A stretch of 64,000 nucleotides of DNA from positions 682,001 to 746,000 of the forward strand of contig OW568861.1 in assembly GCA_938743325.2 (NCBI GenBank), written 5' to 3'. Made by a program: the position numbers and the translations under genes. Under the pieces are notes generated by a model. The model was not told the origin of the DNA, did not search any database, and saw only the letters and a program-made list of their open reading frames with translations. Positions 52,015-60,136 of the stretch are shown piece by piece. Numbering within the stretch: the stretch's first letter is position 1; each line of letters starts with the position of its first letter. The DNA comes from Pycnococcus provasolii (Eukaryota > Chlorophyta > Pseudoscourfieldiophyceae > Pseudoscourfieldiales > Pycnococcaceae).

Positions 52015-54234
52015 ATGGCGACCGCGCTCTCCGGCCTCGTCGGACCCGCGTCCTTCCCGTACAAAAGGCCGCAGCCGTACCAGCTCGTGCACGAACTGCT
52101 CACGGACGTCGTCGAGGCGGCCGTGTCCGTCGCGGGCGCGGCGGAGACGGTGCGACTCGAAGAAGACCGACGACGGAGAGCTACTACGCACGCCTCGCGG
52201 CTCGACAAACGACTCGAAGCGCCGGCGGAGGCGACGTGCTTCGCCGTGGCGCCGGATGGAAGCCACACGTTCGCGGGCACGGCCAGTGGCGAGCTTATGG
52301 CGTGCGACACGGAGACGGGCGAGAAAGTCGCCTCCATCAGCGTGCACGCTTCGGCCGTGCACGCAATAGCAGTCACAACCGCTCGCATCGCACCCGAGGA
52401 CATGCGCGACCCGCAGGTGAGCGTCGACGGCACGCAGTCGCCGACTCAGACTCTCTCTCCACCCATGCCGATAGTAGTGACTCGTGTTGCGAGCGTGTCG
52501 GACGACCTCGTGTGCGTCTACCAGCTTGACGAAGCGAACAACGTTCTGGTTCAAGTGGCACAGGGAACGCCGCCGCCGCCGCCGGGCGACCTTGAGCAGG
52601 CGGGCAGCTGGTCTCTCGCCTTCAGCAGCGCGGCACGCGATGTCGTGCTCGCCACAGCTGCAGGCCACGTTGCTGTGTACCGGCTACCCAAGAATGCAAG
52701 CGACGCACCGGACAAGCCGCAAGCACCGCCGGAGAAGGGCGCCAAGGGAAAGAAGGCGGCGGAAGCGGCAGCAGAAAGCCTCCCCGCCCTGCGCTGTGTC
52801 GCGATGGCTTCCGCCGCCTCAGCGGCCCGTGGCGGCGCGGATGGGGCAGCTGCAGGCGCACCGACTGTGCATGCGATATCGCGGCCTTTGTCTGAAGACC
52901 GAACATTTGGCGGTGACACATTCGCTTTCTATGCATATTGGCCTGGCGCACGCTCGATCGCGTACTTCTCGGTCGACGCGTCTTACGCACGTCTCCCACC
53001 GGATGGCGAGACGACCGTAGATGAGACGCCTATGTTGACTTTTGCATTTCCCGCGCCCGTGGTATGCTCCGCGGTGCGCCCCGATGGCGCAGCACTGCTC
53101 TTTGGACTTACCGATGGGTCTGTTTACCTCGTCAACGAGTGCACGGGCGTCAGAAAGCTCATGCTGCGCCTCGAAAGCACCGTACCCGTCGCCGCTGCAT
53201 TTTTATCGGGCTCGGAGAAGTTGGACGACACAGTGGTGCTTGCGGATAACAGCGGAGGCGTCTACCTCGCGAAATCCAACGAGCGTGGGTTCAAGAAGTT
53301 TGATCAGCCACTAGGTGCTGCCGCCACGAGCATGCATGGCGTCCCAGGATTCCCGTATGCTATTATTGCGACGGCGAAGCGAGTCGCGGCTTACTGTGCG
53401 GACGAATTGGACACAATCATGGACTTTGCGCCTGCCGAGGGCACTTCGATTTTGGCGATGCCAGTATCTTTTAGCTCCGAGAGTGGCCATCTTGTCATGG
53501 CTACCGTGCCGATTGCAGCTGAGGCGCCTGAGACAACTGAGAGTGCGCCAGCGGAGGCTGCGGAATCGCAGGCGGCTGCAGAGGGCGGCGCTGAGGCGGC
53601 AGCAGAGGGCGCGGATGACAAGGCGCCCGAGGCGGCGGAGGAGACGGTTGACGCTGAGGCGACGGCGGCAGCTCCGTCACCAAGTGAGGTGTCACTGCAC
53701 ATCTTCCGAGTGCCGTGGCATCGTCCGAGTGCGGTGAGAGTGCCGGCGCTGTCTGGGTTGTCACGCGGCCAGAGTGGTCCGGGATCAGCCTTGAATACCC
53801 CGCGAAGTGTTCGTATGGGCATCAGCGGCACTCCTCGCAGTGCACGCAAGAGCGCCATCGGATCTGCGGCACGAAGGAGTATCGCAGGCAGTCTGCACAC
53901 GCCGAGCCGCTCTCCCGAGCGACAGTCGATGAGCGGACGCGCTTCCATGACCGGCATGAGCATAGGCCGCGGAAGTGTTGTAGATGGGACAGACACGCCT
54001 CGAAGCGGCGTGAGCATGGCAAGCATGGGTACGTCGGTCGGTACTCGCACGCGCAGCTTGATCACGTACTTGAGCGATCCATGTGCACCGAATGTGACGG
54101 AGCTTGGCTTGCCTGAGCCGCCGAAGAAGGATGTGTTTGAGCAAGTGCGGCACGCACTCTTCCAAGGCCGAAACAACCGTGCACGTCGTCTCGCCAAGCT
54201 GAAGGCTGAAAGCTTGCCTTCGGAGAGCGCATGA
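52015..54234 (+). CDS. WD40-like beta-propeller protein
   Basis: A 739-residue protein from the ATG in CGCCATGGCG. Blade-like units appear at about 75-105 (EATCFAVAPDGSHTFAGTASGELMACDTETGE), 200-215 (DVVLATAAGHVAVYRLP), 340-365 (VVCSAVRPDGAALLFGLTDGSVYLVNE) and 390-410 (DDTVVLADNSGGVYLAK). Acidic/Ala-rich (about 505-555) and Ser/Arg-rich disordered segments (about 580-685) follow, the latter with repeated TPRS and SARKS/GTPRSARK motifs that look like kinase sites. The conserved tail is FEQVRHALFQGRNNRARRLAKLKA. The order resembles WDR93-like or ciliary WD proteins, but the match is weak and I do not name a family. Confidence 0.6.
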   Translation: MATALSGLVGPASFPYKRPQPYQLVHELLTDVVEAAVSVAGAAETVRLEEDRRRRATTHASRLDKRLEAPAEATCFAVAPDGSHTFAGTASGELMACDTETGEKVASISVHASAVHAIAVTTARIAPEDMRDPQVSVDGTQSPTQTLSPPMPIVVTRVASVSDDLVCVYQLDEANNVLVQVAQGTPPPPPGDLEQAGSWSLAFSSAARDVVLATAAGHVAVYRLPKNASDAPDKPQAPPEKGAKGKKAAEAAAESLPALRCVAMASAASAARGGADGAAAGAPTVHAISRPLSEDRTFGGDTFAFYAYWPGARSIAYFSVDASYARLPPDGETTVDETPMLTFAFPAPVVCSAVRPDGAALLFGLTDGSVYLVNECTGVRKLMLRLESTVPVAAAFLSGSEKLDDTVVLADNSGGVYLAKSNERGFKKFDQPLGAAATSMHGVPGFPYAIIATAKRVAAYCADELDTIMDFAPAEGTSILAMPVSFSSESGHLVMATVPIAAEAPETTESAPAEAAESQAAAEGGAEAAAEGADDKAPEAAEETVDAEATAAAPSPSEVSLHIFRVPWHRPSAVRVPALSGLSRGQSGPGSALNTPRSVRMGISGTPRSARKSAIGSAARRSIAGSLHTPSRSPERQSMSGRASMTGMSIGRGSVVDGTDTPRSGVSMASMGTSVGTRTRSLITYLSDPCAPNVTELGLPEPPKKDVFEQVRHALFQGRNNRARRLAKLKAESLPSESA

Positions 54235-54278
54235 GGTGGCCATTCTTAACATACACAACAACTTTCTCACATATTTCT

Positions 54279-54992
54279 TTACAGAGGATAATCCCCTATT
54301 AGCTTGTTAATCTCGTTCGCGATCGTCGCCGGGTTTCCTGGCACGTACGGCTCAAGCGCGTCTAGGTCAACTGTTTTGAGTGCGTCGACGAGATTTTCCG
54401 GTCCATGCACGGTGACAATGTGTCGTCTTTTCGCAAGTTCGTCAGCGAGTTCCGCCTGGTGGTTTCCCATGAGTCCTGGGTTTGTGACGGCGATAACTTT
54501 TTTCCCGAAGGAGAGCGCCTCGAAGATGCTTCCAGCTCCTGCGTGCGTGATGACGATGTCGGAGTTAAAGAATATATCCTCAATGGAATCTGCGATTCCA
54601 AACGTCGAGTATGGGATTTTGTAAATGACGTTGTCGTTATCTTTTTCCAACATCACATGTTCGCCGTGGTATATGCCGTACCCGCGTCCTCTCTGAACGA
54701 CGAGGTGCGTCACTTTAAGTCGCATGAGTTGCTCAAGAAGCGGTTCGTAGATGGAGGAATCTTCGGGGTGAATGAACAAGCTTGTGAGTAGATCAAACGA
54801 CGTCGTTCCCACGGTGACGAAACAACAGTTCTTCGAAGTACCAGGGGTTAAATCCCAAAATGATGAGCCATTCTCATGAGACATTGATGGTGAGGATGAC
54901 GACCAAGAAGAAACTCTGGATTCACCACCATTACCATTACCACCACCACCACGCTGCTTCTTCTTCTTCTTCTGAGACGACGACGACGCCAT
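54279..54992 (-). CDS. ALG13: ALG13, UDP-GlcNAc transferase catalytic subunit
   Basis: A 237-residue protein. NCCFVTVGTTSFDLL opens the GT28-type fold; THLVVQRGRGYG and SIEDIFFNSDIVITHAGAGSIFEALSFGKKVIAVTNPGLMGNHQAELADEL hold the UDP-sugar site, including the HAGAGSxxE motif. With membrane partner ALG14 (not in this window) it adds the second GlcNAc to dolichol-PP-GlcNAc in N-glycan synthesis on the cytosolic ER face. It carries a Ser/Gly-rich N-terminal extension of about 55 residues not needed for the fold. The stop codon overlaps TGTAA. It diverges from SDHAF3 across a telomere-like tract. Confidence 0.93.
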   Translation of the reverse strand: MASSSSQKKKKKQRGGGGNGNGGESRVSSWSSSSPSMSHENGSSFWDLTPGTSKNCCFVTVGTTSFDLLTSLFIHPEDSSIYEPLLEQLMRLKVTHLVVQRGRGYGIYHGEHVMLEKDNDNVIYKIPYSTFGIADSIEDIFFNSDIVITHAGAGSIFEALSFGKKVIAVTNPGLMGNHQAELADELAKRRHIVTVHGPENLVDALKTVDLDALEPYVPGNPATIANEINKLIGDYPL

Positions 54993-55145
54993 AGCTTCGG
55001 TACCTTGAGCACTGTGAGGCGAGGCTCACACTGCTGAACCTTCTTGTCACTAATAACGTTTCCGGAATGGAATGCATGAAGTCCCATGGAGGGGACAAAG
55101 AAACGGCCTCGAGGCTTCTCAACCCCGAATGTTCGGGGTTCGGGG

Positions 55146-55187
55146 TTAGGGTTAGGGTTAGGGTTAGGGTTAGGGTTAGGGTTAGGG
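55146..55187 (+). repeat. Perfect (TTAGGG)7 tract in the ALG13/SDHAF3 divergent promoter
   Basis: Seven uninterrupted TTAGGG units, preceded by AACCCCGAAT-GTTCGGGGTT, an inverted repeat of the CCCCGAA word (about 55121-55140). The tract is roughly 145-155 bp from each ATG. Confidence 0.9.
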
Positions 55188-55330
55188 GCTTTCCTTTCCC
55201 CTTCATGGAAAGCGTTTTCTGTGGTGGGATCGGCACCCCACACCACACGCATTAAAGTCCGTTCATTCTTCATCATTGTTCAGTTGGAATTTGCCAAGCT
55301 CAGCATCAGTCGTTTCCATCGTTTGTTTGC

Positions 55331-55771
55331 ATGTCGTCACAAGGTGTGTTCGCTCACTCCGTCGTGCGCTGTTACCGTCAAGTACTCGCGACGCACCGTG
55401 CCTATCTACCGCTCGACATGCGACTCGTCGGGGACATGTACGCGCGCGACGAATTTCGAACCATTTACGAAAAAGCGTCGTCACTTAAGGAACAACAGCA
55501 AAGCGCGTTTCTATCCGAATGGTCGTCTTACTGTGAAACCTTAAAGGCGTCCTACGCACCGCAAGTTCAGGGGTTGAGAGATTCAAATAGAACAGCAGCT
55601 TCGGAAAATCAGACGTTGCCGTCAACCGAATCTGTTGCACACTTAGACGCATCCATGTTCACGGACGAACAGAAAGACACGCTGAGAAAACTTAGGAGGG
55701 AAACCAAAGAATACGTAGAGGCGATTAACGAACGCATGGATGGAAAGAAACCGCCTGTCGACAACCAATGA
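55331..55771 (+). CDS. Succinate dehydrogenase assembly factor 3 (ACN9/SDHAF3, LYR family)
   Basis: A 146-residue protein. CYRQVLATHRAYLPLDMRLVGDMYARDEFRTIYEKAS, then QQSAFLSEWSSYCETLKAS, match the SDHAF3/ACN9 core (LYRxxLxxHRxLPxxMRxLGDxYVRDEFRxH). The LYR tripeptide appears as CYR. The factor protects the iron-sulfur subunit of mitochondrial complex II during assembly. The C-terminal 60 residues (TLRKLRRETKEYVEAI) add a short helical tail. TGTAA lies 42 nt after the stop. Confidence 0.82.
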   Translation: MSSQGVFAHSVVRCYRQVLATHRAYLPLDMRLVGDMYARDEFRTIYEKASSLKEQQQSAFLSEWSSYCETLKASYAPQVQGLRDSNRTAASENQTLPSTESVAHLDASMFTDEQKDTLRKLRRETKEYVEAINERMDGKKPPVDNQ

Positions 55772-55922
55772 ATATGAGCACAACATCAGCGTAATCCCGC
55801 TTACTAGGCGTCTGTAAAGTTGAATTCTGGGTGTAAAACAATAAGTCACAAATCATATCTGTGGTCAAAAAGAAAATACAAAAAAACAATTTGGCACAGT
55901 CAACAAAGTCTTCCGTACGCAT

Positions 55923-57743
55923 TTAGCCATTCGCACCCTCCTCAGCAGCGTGCTTGCCACCCTCATAGCTGCTGCTCTTGTGCTTCGGCGTAAAACGAAA
56001 ACCTTCAGGAGGAGGCTTGCCAATGGCACGCGTCGCCAGCTCGATCCAATCTTCAGGTTTTTCGCTGGACATAAGCGTCTCGAGGTCGTCGCGGCCGCGG
56101 TACACGGGCGGGCGCCAGTTCAAACGCTGCGGCTGCACCTCGAGCAGGCCTACCGGAATGTAGCGATGCGTGTAGCTAAGCCACTCCAACAAGAATCGGC
56201 GGCACGTCTCGACGCCGCGTTCGTCTGCACCCCAATGTTCGAAACCAAACTTGACAAAATCCTTGACAAGGTTGAACCTCTCGCCGCTGCTAATGTCCCA
56301 ACGTCGCCTCTCCTTGATTTCCGTGAAGATCCAAGGCTTGACAAGGGCACCGCGCGCCACCATGACACTGCTGACTGGCGCATCGGCCAACGTGCCATCG
56401 CCGCCATCGCCGCCAGCTTGAACAGATGCTGAACCTGCGGTAGCGCTAACGTAGTCCTCGAAGTCGAAAACGTCGCCGTTGCCAACCAGCGGGACTGTTG
56501 ACACCGCGCTGCACCTTCGAATGTAATCCCAGTCCGCGCACCTAGAATATCGCTGTGCGCGCGAGCGTCCGTGCAGTGTGACGGCGGAAATGCCCCAAGC
56601 CTTGGCGAGAGGAACAATCTCGTGTGCCACGTTAGCATTGTCCTGGTATCCCATGCGCAGCTTGATCGTTATGGGGATTCGACCTGCGCTCACCTTCACC
56701 ATCGACGTCGCAATCTGCTCGAGCCTCTTCGGCCGCGTCAGAAGGCACGAACCCGCACCCTTGTTGACGATCAGGTCGATCGGACAGCCGCAGTTCACGT
56801 CGATGAAGTCGAGGCCGTCGCCCAGCTCCTCCACCAGCAAATCAGTGCATCGCGCGAGAGCGTCAGCATATCCTCCCGCAATCTGAGCACCGAACATATC
56901 CTCCTCCGGGTGGCGTCGAAGGAGCGCCCACTCCTGCTTCACGCCTTGCAAGATGTTCGTCGCCACCGCCATTTCTGAGCACGTGATGTCGACGCCGAGG
57001 CGTTTGCACAGTCTTCGGAACGGCAGATTTCCCACGGTTGTCAGCGGTGCGAGGTACGTCTTCCCGTGAAAGTCGATAGGTTGTTTTGGCGACGCGTCTG
57101 CAATGGCGCCAACCGCGACTGTGTTGTTGTCGTCTATCTTAGCGCGTTTGCTCGCCTGCGCCTCGTCGTCGTCGCCACCCTGCCCCTGTGCGTGTTCGCC
57201 CGTCGTAGTTTCTGCGGTTGGTTCCCGTGGCCGTTGTTTGGACGGCGGTTTATCCTTGTATCCAAACTTGGGCGATATGCCCATGCTCTGAAGAGTTTCG
57301 TCCGCCTTGTGGAACCTGTAGTAGTTCCCTCTTAGGTCCCACAGCAGCGTACCGTGCGGCCTGTTACGCTCCACCTTGAGTCCGACAGGTTTCTCGGCAT
57401 CCCCAGCCTCCTTTTGCCTTTGCCTTTCCCTCGCAGCTCGCTGCTTTTGTTTTCGCCTCGACTCTTTCTCGTGCACAACAGGTTGCTGATTATCACCGTC
57501 TGCTGCATTGTTTCCTGAGCCATCGTTATTATTGTCACCGTTACCACTTGTCTTTGCTTTGATAAGTTGTATTTCAGAAGGCGTCAAACAAAACGCAGGT
57601 TTGATGGGCGCAATACACCGAGCGACGAGTTCAGCCACAACAGATGATGCCGAGGAGGACGAAACACCCAAGACTGAGGACGATTGGTGTGTATGTGGAT
57701 GCGCCACTGATGGTGACGACTGAGGAGGAGCGTCTTCGGCCAT
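55923..57743 (-). CDS. tRNA-dihydrouridine(47) synthase DUS3
   Basis: A 606-residue protein that reduces U47 of tRNA to dihydrouridine with FMN and NADPH. The N-terminal block VARCIAPIKPAFCLTPSE and the VERNRPHGTLLWDLRGNYYRF block are typical of DUS3. The TIM barrel starts at about 229 (TYLAPLTTVGNLPFRRLCKRLGVDITCSEMA). Catalytic Cys320 lies in FIDVNCGCPIDLIVNKGAGSCLL; KLRMGYQD, AVTLHGRSRAQRYSRCADW and VPLVGNGDVF complete the FMN and tRNA sites. The C-terminal helical domain follows (ERRRWDISSGERFNLVKDFVKFGFEHWG). Animal DUS3L proteins have N-terminal CCCH zinc fingers; none is evident here. Confidence 0.92.
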   Translation of the reverse strand: MAEDAPPQSSPSVAHPHTHQSSSVLGVSSSSASSVVAELVARCIAPIKPAFCLTPSEIQLIKAKTSGNGDNNNDGSGNNAADGDNQQPVVHEKESRRKQKQRAARERQRQKEAGDAEKPVGLKVERNRPHGTLLWDLRGNYYRFHKADETLQSMGISPKFGYKDKPPSKQRPREPTAETTTGEHAQGQGGDDDEAQASKRAKIDDNNTVAVGAIADASPKQPIDFHGKTYLAPLTTVGNLPFRRLCKRLGVDITCSEMAVATNILQGVKQEWALLRRHPEEDMFGAQIAGGYADALARCTDLLVEELGDGLDFIDVNCGCPIDLIVNKGAGSCLLTRPKRLEQIATSMVKVSAGRIPITIKLRMGYQDNANVAHEIVPLAKAWGISAVTLHGRSRAQRYSRCADWDYIRRCSAVSTVPLVGNGDVFDFEDYVSATAGSASVQAGGDGGDGTLADAPVSSVMVARGALVKPWIFTEIKERRRWDISSGERFNLVKDFVKFGFEHWGADERGVETCRRFLLEWLSYTHRYIPVGLLEVQPQRLNWRPPVYRGRDDLETLMSSEKPEDWIELATRAIGKPPPEGFRFTPKHKSSSYEGGKHAAEEGANG

Positions 57744-57931
57744 GAATGAGGTCTACCGGGTATAGAAAAATAATAACGTGCTGACACGAATTCAATGAAA
57801 CACAGCTTATAACAACAAGAACAACTCGTGAGACATGCGACCTGAATGGCAGTGAATGGCGGCGGACCGTGCCCCTTGGGGGAGAACCTTGAGGGGTTAC
57901 GGGAGGGCACGCCGAGTTAGGGGTTAAGAAG

Positions 57932-58498
57932 CCTAGTGCTTTCTCGGACCGGTGGTAATATTACCATTTTGGTGGTAATTGTACCATGACTTCGGGCACG
58001 CTTGTGGACCACTAGCCGCCTCTGACTGTGCAAGTTCGCAGGCGAGAAAACTTGCCCTCGACGTCGTCTGAAGAGTGATTGGCACTATTTGCTAAGTATT
58101 CGTGGCATGAGAAATACAGGCGACAACGTGTATCAACCAGAATGTACGAGGAAATATGACCAAGAATCCCGAAACTAAAATTTTTGATCGGAACATTTGG
58201 TCGTAAAAATTGTCTCCTTGAGATTTCTGGAATACAACGTATCGTATTAACCACAAGTCCACTGAGATCAAATTATTTTGGAAATATGGGCCTTGTTGTT
58301 ATCGTTCGATTCATCGAGCCATTTTGGGAAAATTCGACCAAAACATATGGCGTTCGCTTGCCAGAGGCGTTCGTCATAACGCCATTGGAAATGGTCGGGA
58401 TTCGTTGAACCCCTCAAACCCCGATCAAAATTACCGTTTTGTGAAAACCCAATTACCATGGTAAAATTACCTTACCACCGGTCCGAGAAAGCACTAGG
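57932..58498. mobile_element. Non-autonomous inverted-repeat element (MITE-like), 567 bp
   Basis: Perfect 27-bp terminal inverted repeats: CCTAGTGCTTTCTCGGACCG at 57932, continuing GTGGTAA, and its reverse complement ending at 58498. Imperfect GGTAAT/ATTACC repeats continue the symmetry inward for about 40 bp. The interior has no open frame with domain character. No target-site duplication is obvious next to the ends, so superfamily is not assigned. It lies in the 1-kb divergent spacer between DUS3 and the next gene. Confidence 0.75.
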
Positions 58499-58765
58499 GG
58501 ACGTGGAGATTCATGTACCTTTAATTAGGGGTTACCTCGGGGTCCCTCGCTTTTCGTAGTCCTACTTGTAGTGGTAAACGTTTTGGTTTTCCTCGAGGGA
58601 CCCACTTAAACCTCCCACTTAAGGCCTTCCCATGAAACCTTGCGGCCCCTTTGCGGCCTTGCCCTTTTGCATTCCCGTGTCATTCACATTCATTTTTAAC
58701 GCGGCCGGCCACTTTTTCTTTCTCTCTCGTACCCGTACAGGTAAAACTTACAACCACCTTATATC

Positions 58766-60073
58766 ATGGCCTCTGATGAAGGACCCGCGATGGATCCATC
58801 AGATCCAGGGTCGGATCCTCCCACGCCTACGATAGGGGGTAATCAGGGTAAGGGTAATAAGGGTGGTGGTGGTGCACCTTTCCGTCCGCCACCGCCACCT
58901 GTGCCTGCGCCGTCACGCCAACAAGCTGGAGTTGGGGTCAGTGGGGTGCCTCCTGGGTCTCAGACGCAGCAGCAGGCCGCAGCAGCAGCAGCAGCAGCAC
59001 ATAATCAGCATGCAGCACCCCCACCACCAAATCAGGCCGCGCCAACTCCTGCGGCGTCAGAAATGACAATGGCGGAGACGTCGTCAGGTTCAGAAAATAA
59101 AAAGGCAAAGAGCAGGCCCGCGTCTCTCGCGGTGCCGCTCGAGAACCCGGAAGTGAAGGGAGGTACCGTCAGGCCTGTCGACTCTGTCGAGAAGTCTGCA
59201 GCTATCGCGCAGATGAAGGTGGAAGAGACCAAGGACACCGCAACCAGCAAGCCACGTTCGGCAAAGCAGCCAGCCACGCCGCGTGGACCGCCGCCTCTCA
59301 AGCCGCCGACAGCTGAAACGGGGCTCGCGATCGTTATGGCAGCCTTCGCGCTCCTCCTGCTCGTGCTTGCGACGGCGCACGACCACGGAGTGTTCTGGCA
59401 CGCGCTCGACTCGGCAGTTCTGACCGTCGTGCCCAACGAAAAAGCGCACGGAGTGATGATGGCGCTGCGCAACGCAAGCTTCGACATCTCGTTCTGGGCG
59501 TTCGCCGCCACGGCAGAAGTTGGGCTCGTGTGGTGCGCCTACCTCGCGCTCCTGGGAAATCCGGGCATGTGGGTTGGTGTGCCTCCGTCGCTTCTCGCCG
59601 CTGCGGCGGTGGCTGTGGGGGCCTTCCGCGAAAGGCCGTGGGCCGAGGGTACGTGGGTTGCCACAACACCGCAGGTGCCGCTCGTCACGTCCGTCGCAGC
59701 CGCTGCCATCGGAAGCTTTTTCCTAGGTCGTGCTGCACGGCGACGCGAGGAGCTCGCGTACTTCAAAAAGAGAACCTTGTGGGAGCGCGCAGGTGTTGCC
59801 GTGAGTGACAAGGAAGGTGAAAGTGGCGGCCGCACGACGCCAACCGCGAACCTTATCGCAGTTGCTAGAACACCGAGTCCAGAGCGCAAGAGACGTGCCA
59901 GGGAAGCGAAAGAGGCGAAGGTGGCGGAGGCGAAGGCGAAGAAGCGTGGAAGCAAGGAACCGGGTGATTTTGAATTCACCGCACCATCACCTCCCACGAA
60001 GCAGCAAAATTTTGCAACCGCGAGCGGCAGTGGCGGCGGAAGTGGCATCAAGCAACGCAAAAAGAAGGCATAA
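58766..60073 (+). CDS. Uncharacterised multi-pass membrane protein with disordered ends
   Basis: A 435-residue protein of unknown family. Residues 1-185 are disordered (Pro/Gln/Ala/Gly, including poly-Ala after QTQQQ). About 190-325 hold four hydrophobic helices: GLAIVMAAFALLLLVLATA, FWAFAATAEVGLVWCAYLALLG, VGVPPSLLAAAAVAVGAF and VTSVAAAAIGSFFLG. Between the first two, HDHGVFWHALDSAVLTVVPNEKAHGVMMALRNASFDISFW recalls the layout of small lipid-phosphate-phosphatase-like proteins, but the catalytic motifs are not seen. The basic C terminus (KRRAREAKEAKVAEAKAKKRG) faces cytosol or stroma. Kozak context ATCATGG. Confidence 0.6.
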   Translation: MASDEGPAMDPSDPGSDPPTPTIGGNQGKGNKGGGGAPFRPPPPPVPAPSRQQAGVGVSGVPPGSQTQQQAAAAAAAAHNQHAAPPPPNQAAPTPAASEMTMAETSSGSENKKAKSRPASLAVPLENPEVKGGTVRPVDSVEKSAAIAQMKVEETKDTATSKPRSAKQPATPRGPPPLKPPTAETGLAIVMAAFALLLLVLATAHDHGVFWHALDSAVLTVVPNEKAHGVMMALRNASFDISFWAFAATAEVGLVWCAYLALLGNPGMWVGVPPSLLAAAAVAVGAFRERPWAEGTWVATTPQVPLVTSVAAAAIGSFFLGRAARRREELAYFKKRTLWERAGVAVSDKEGESGGRTTPTANLIAVARTPSPERKRRAREAKEAKVAEAKAKKRGSKEPGDFEFTAPSPPTKQQNFATASGSGGGSGIKQRKKKA

Positions 60074-60136
60074 TACACGCACATATTGTCAACTTGTTTT
60101 AACAAAAAACTATACATATCATTAATAATTACGTAA

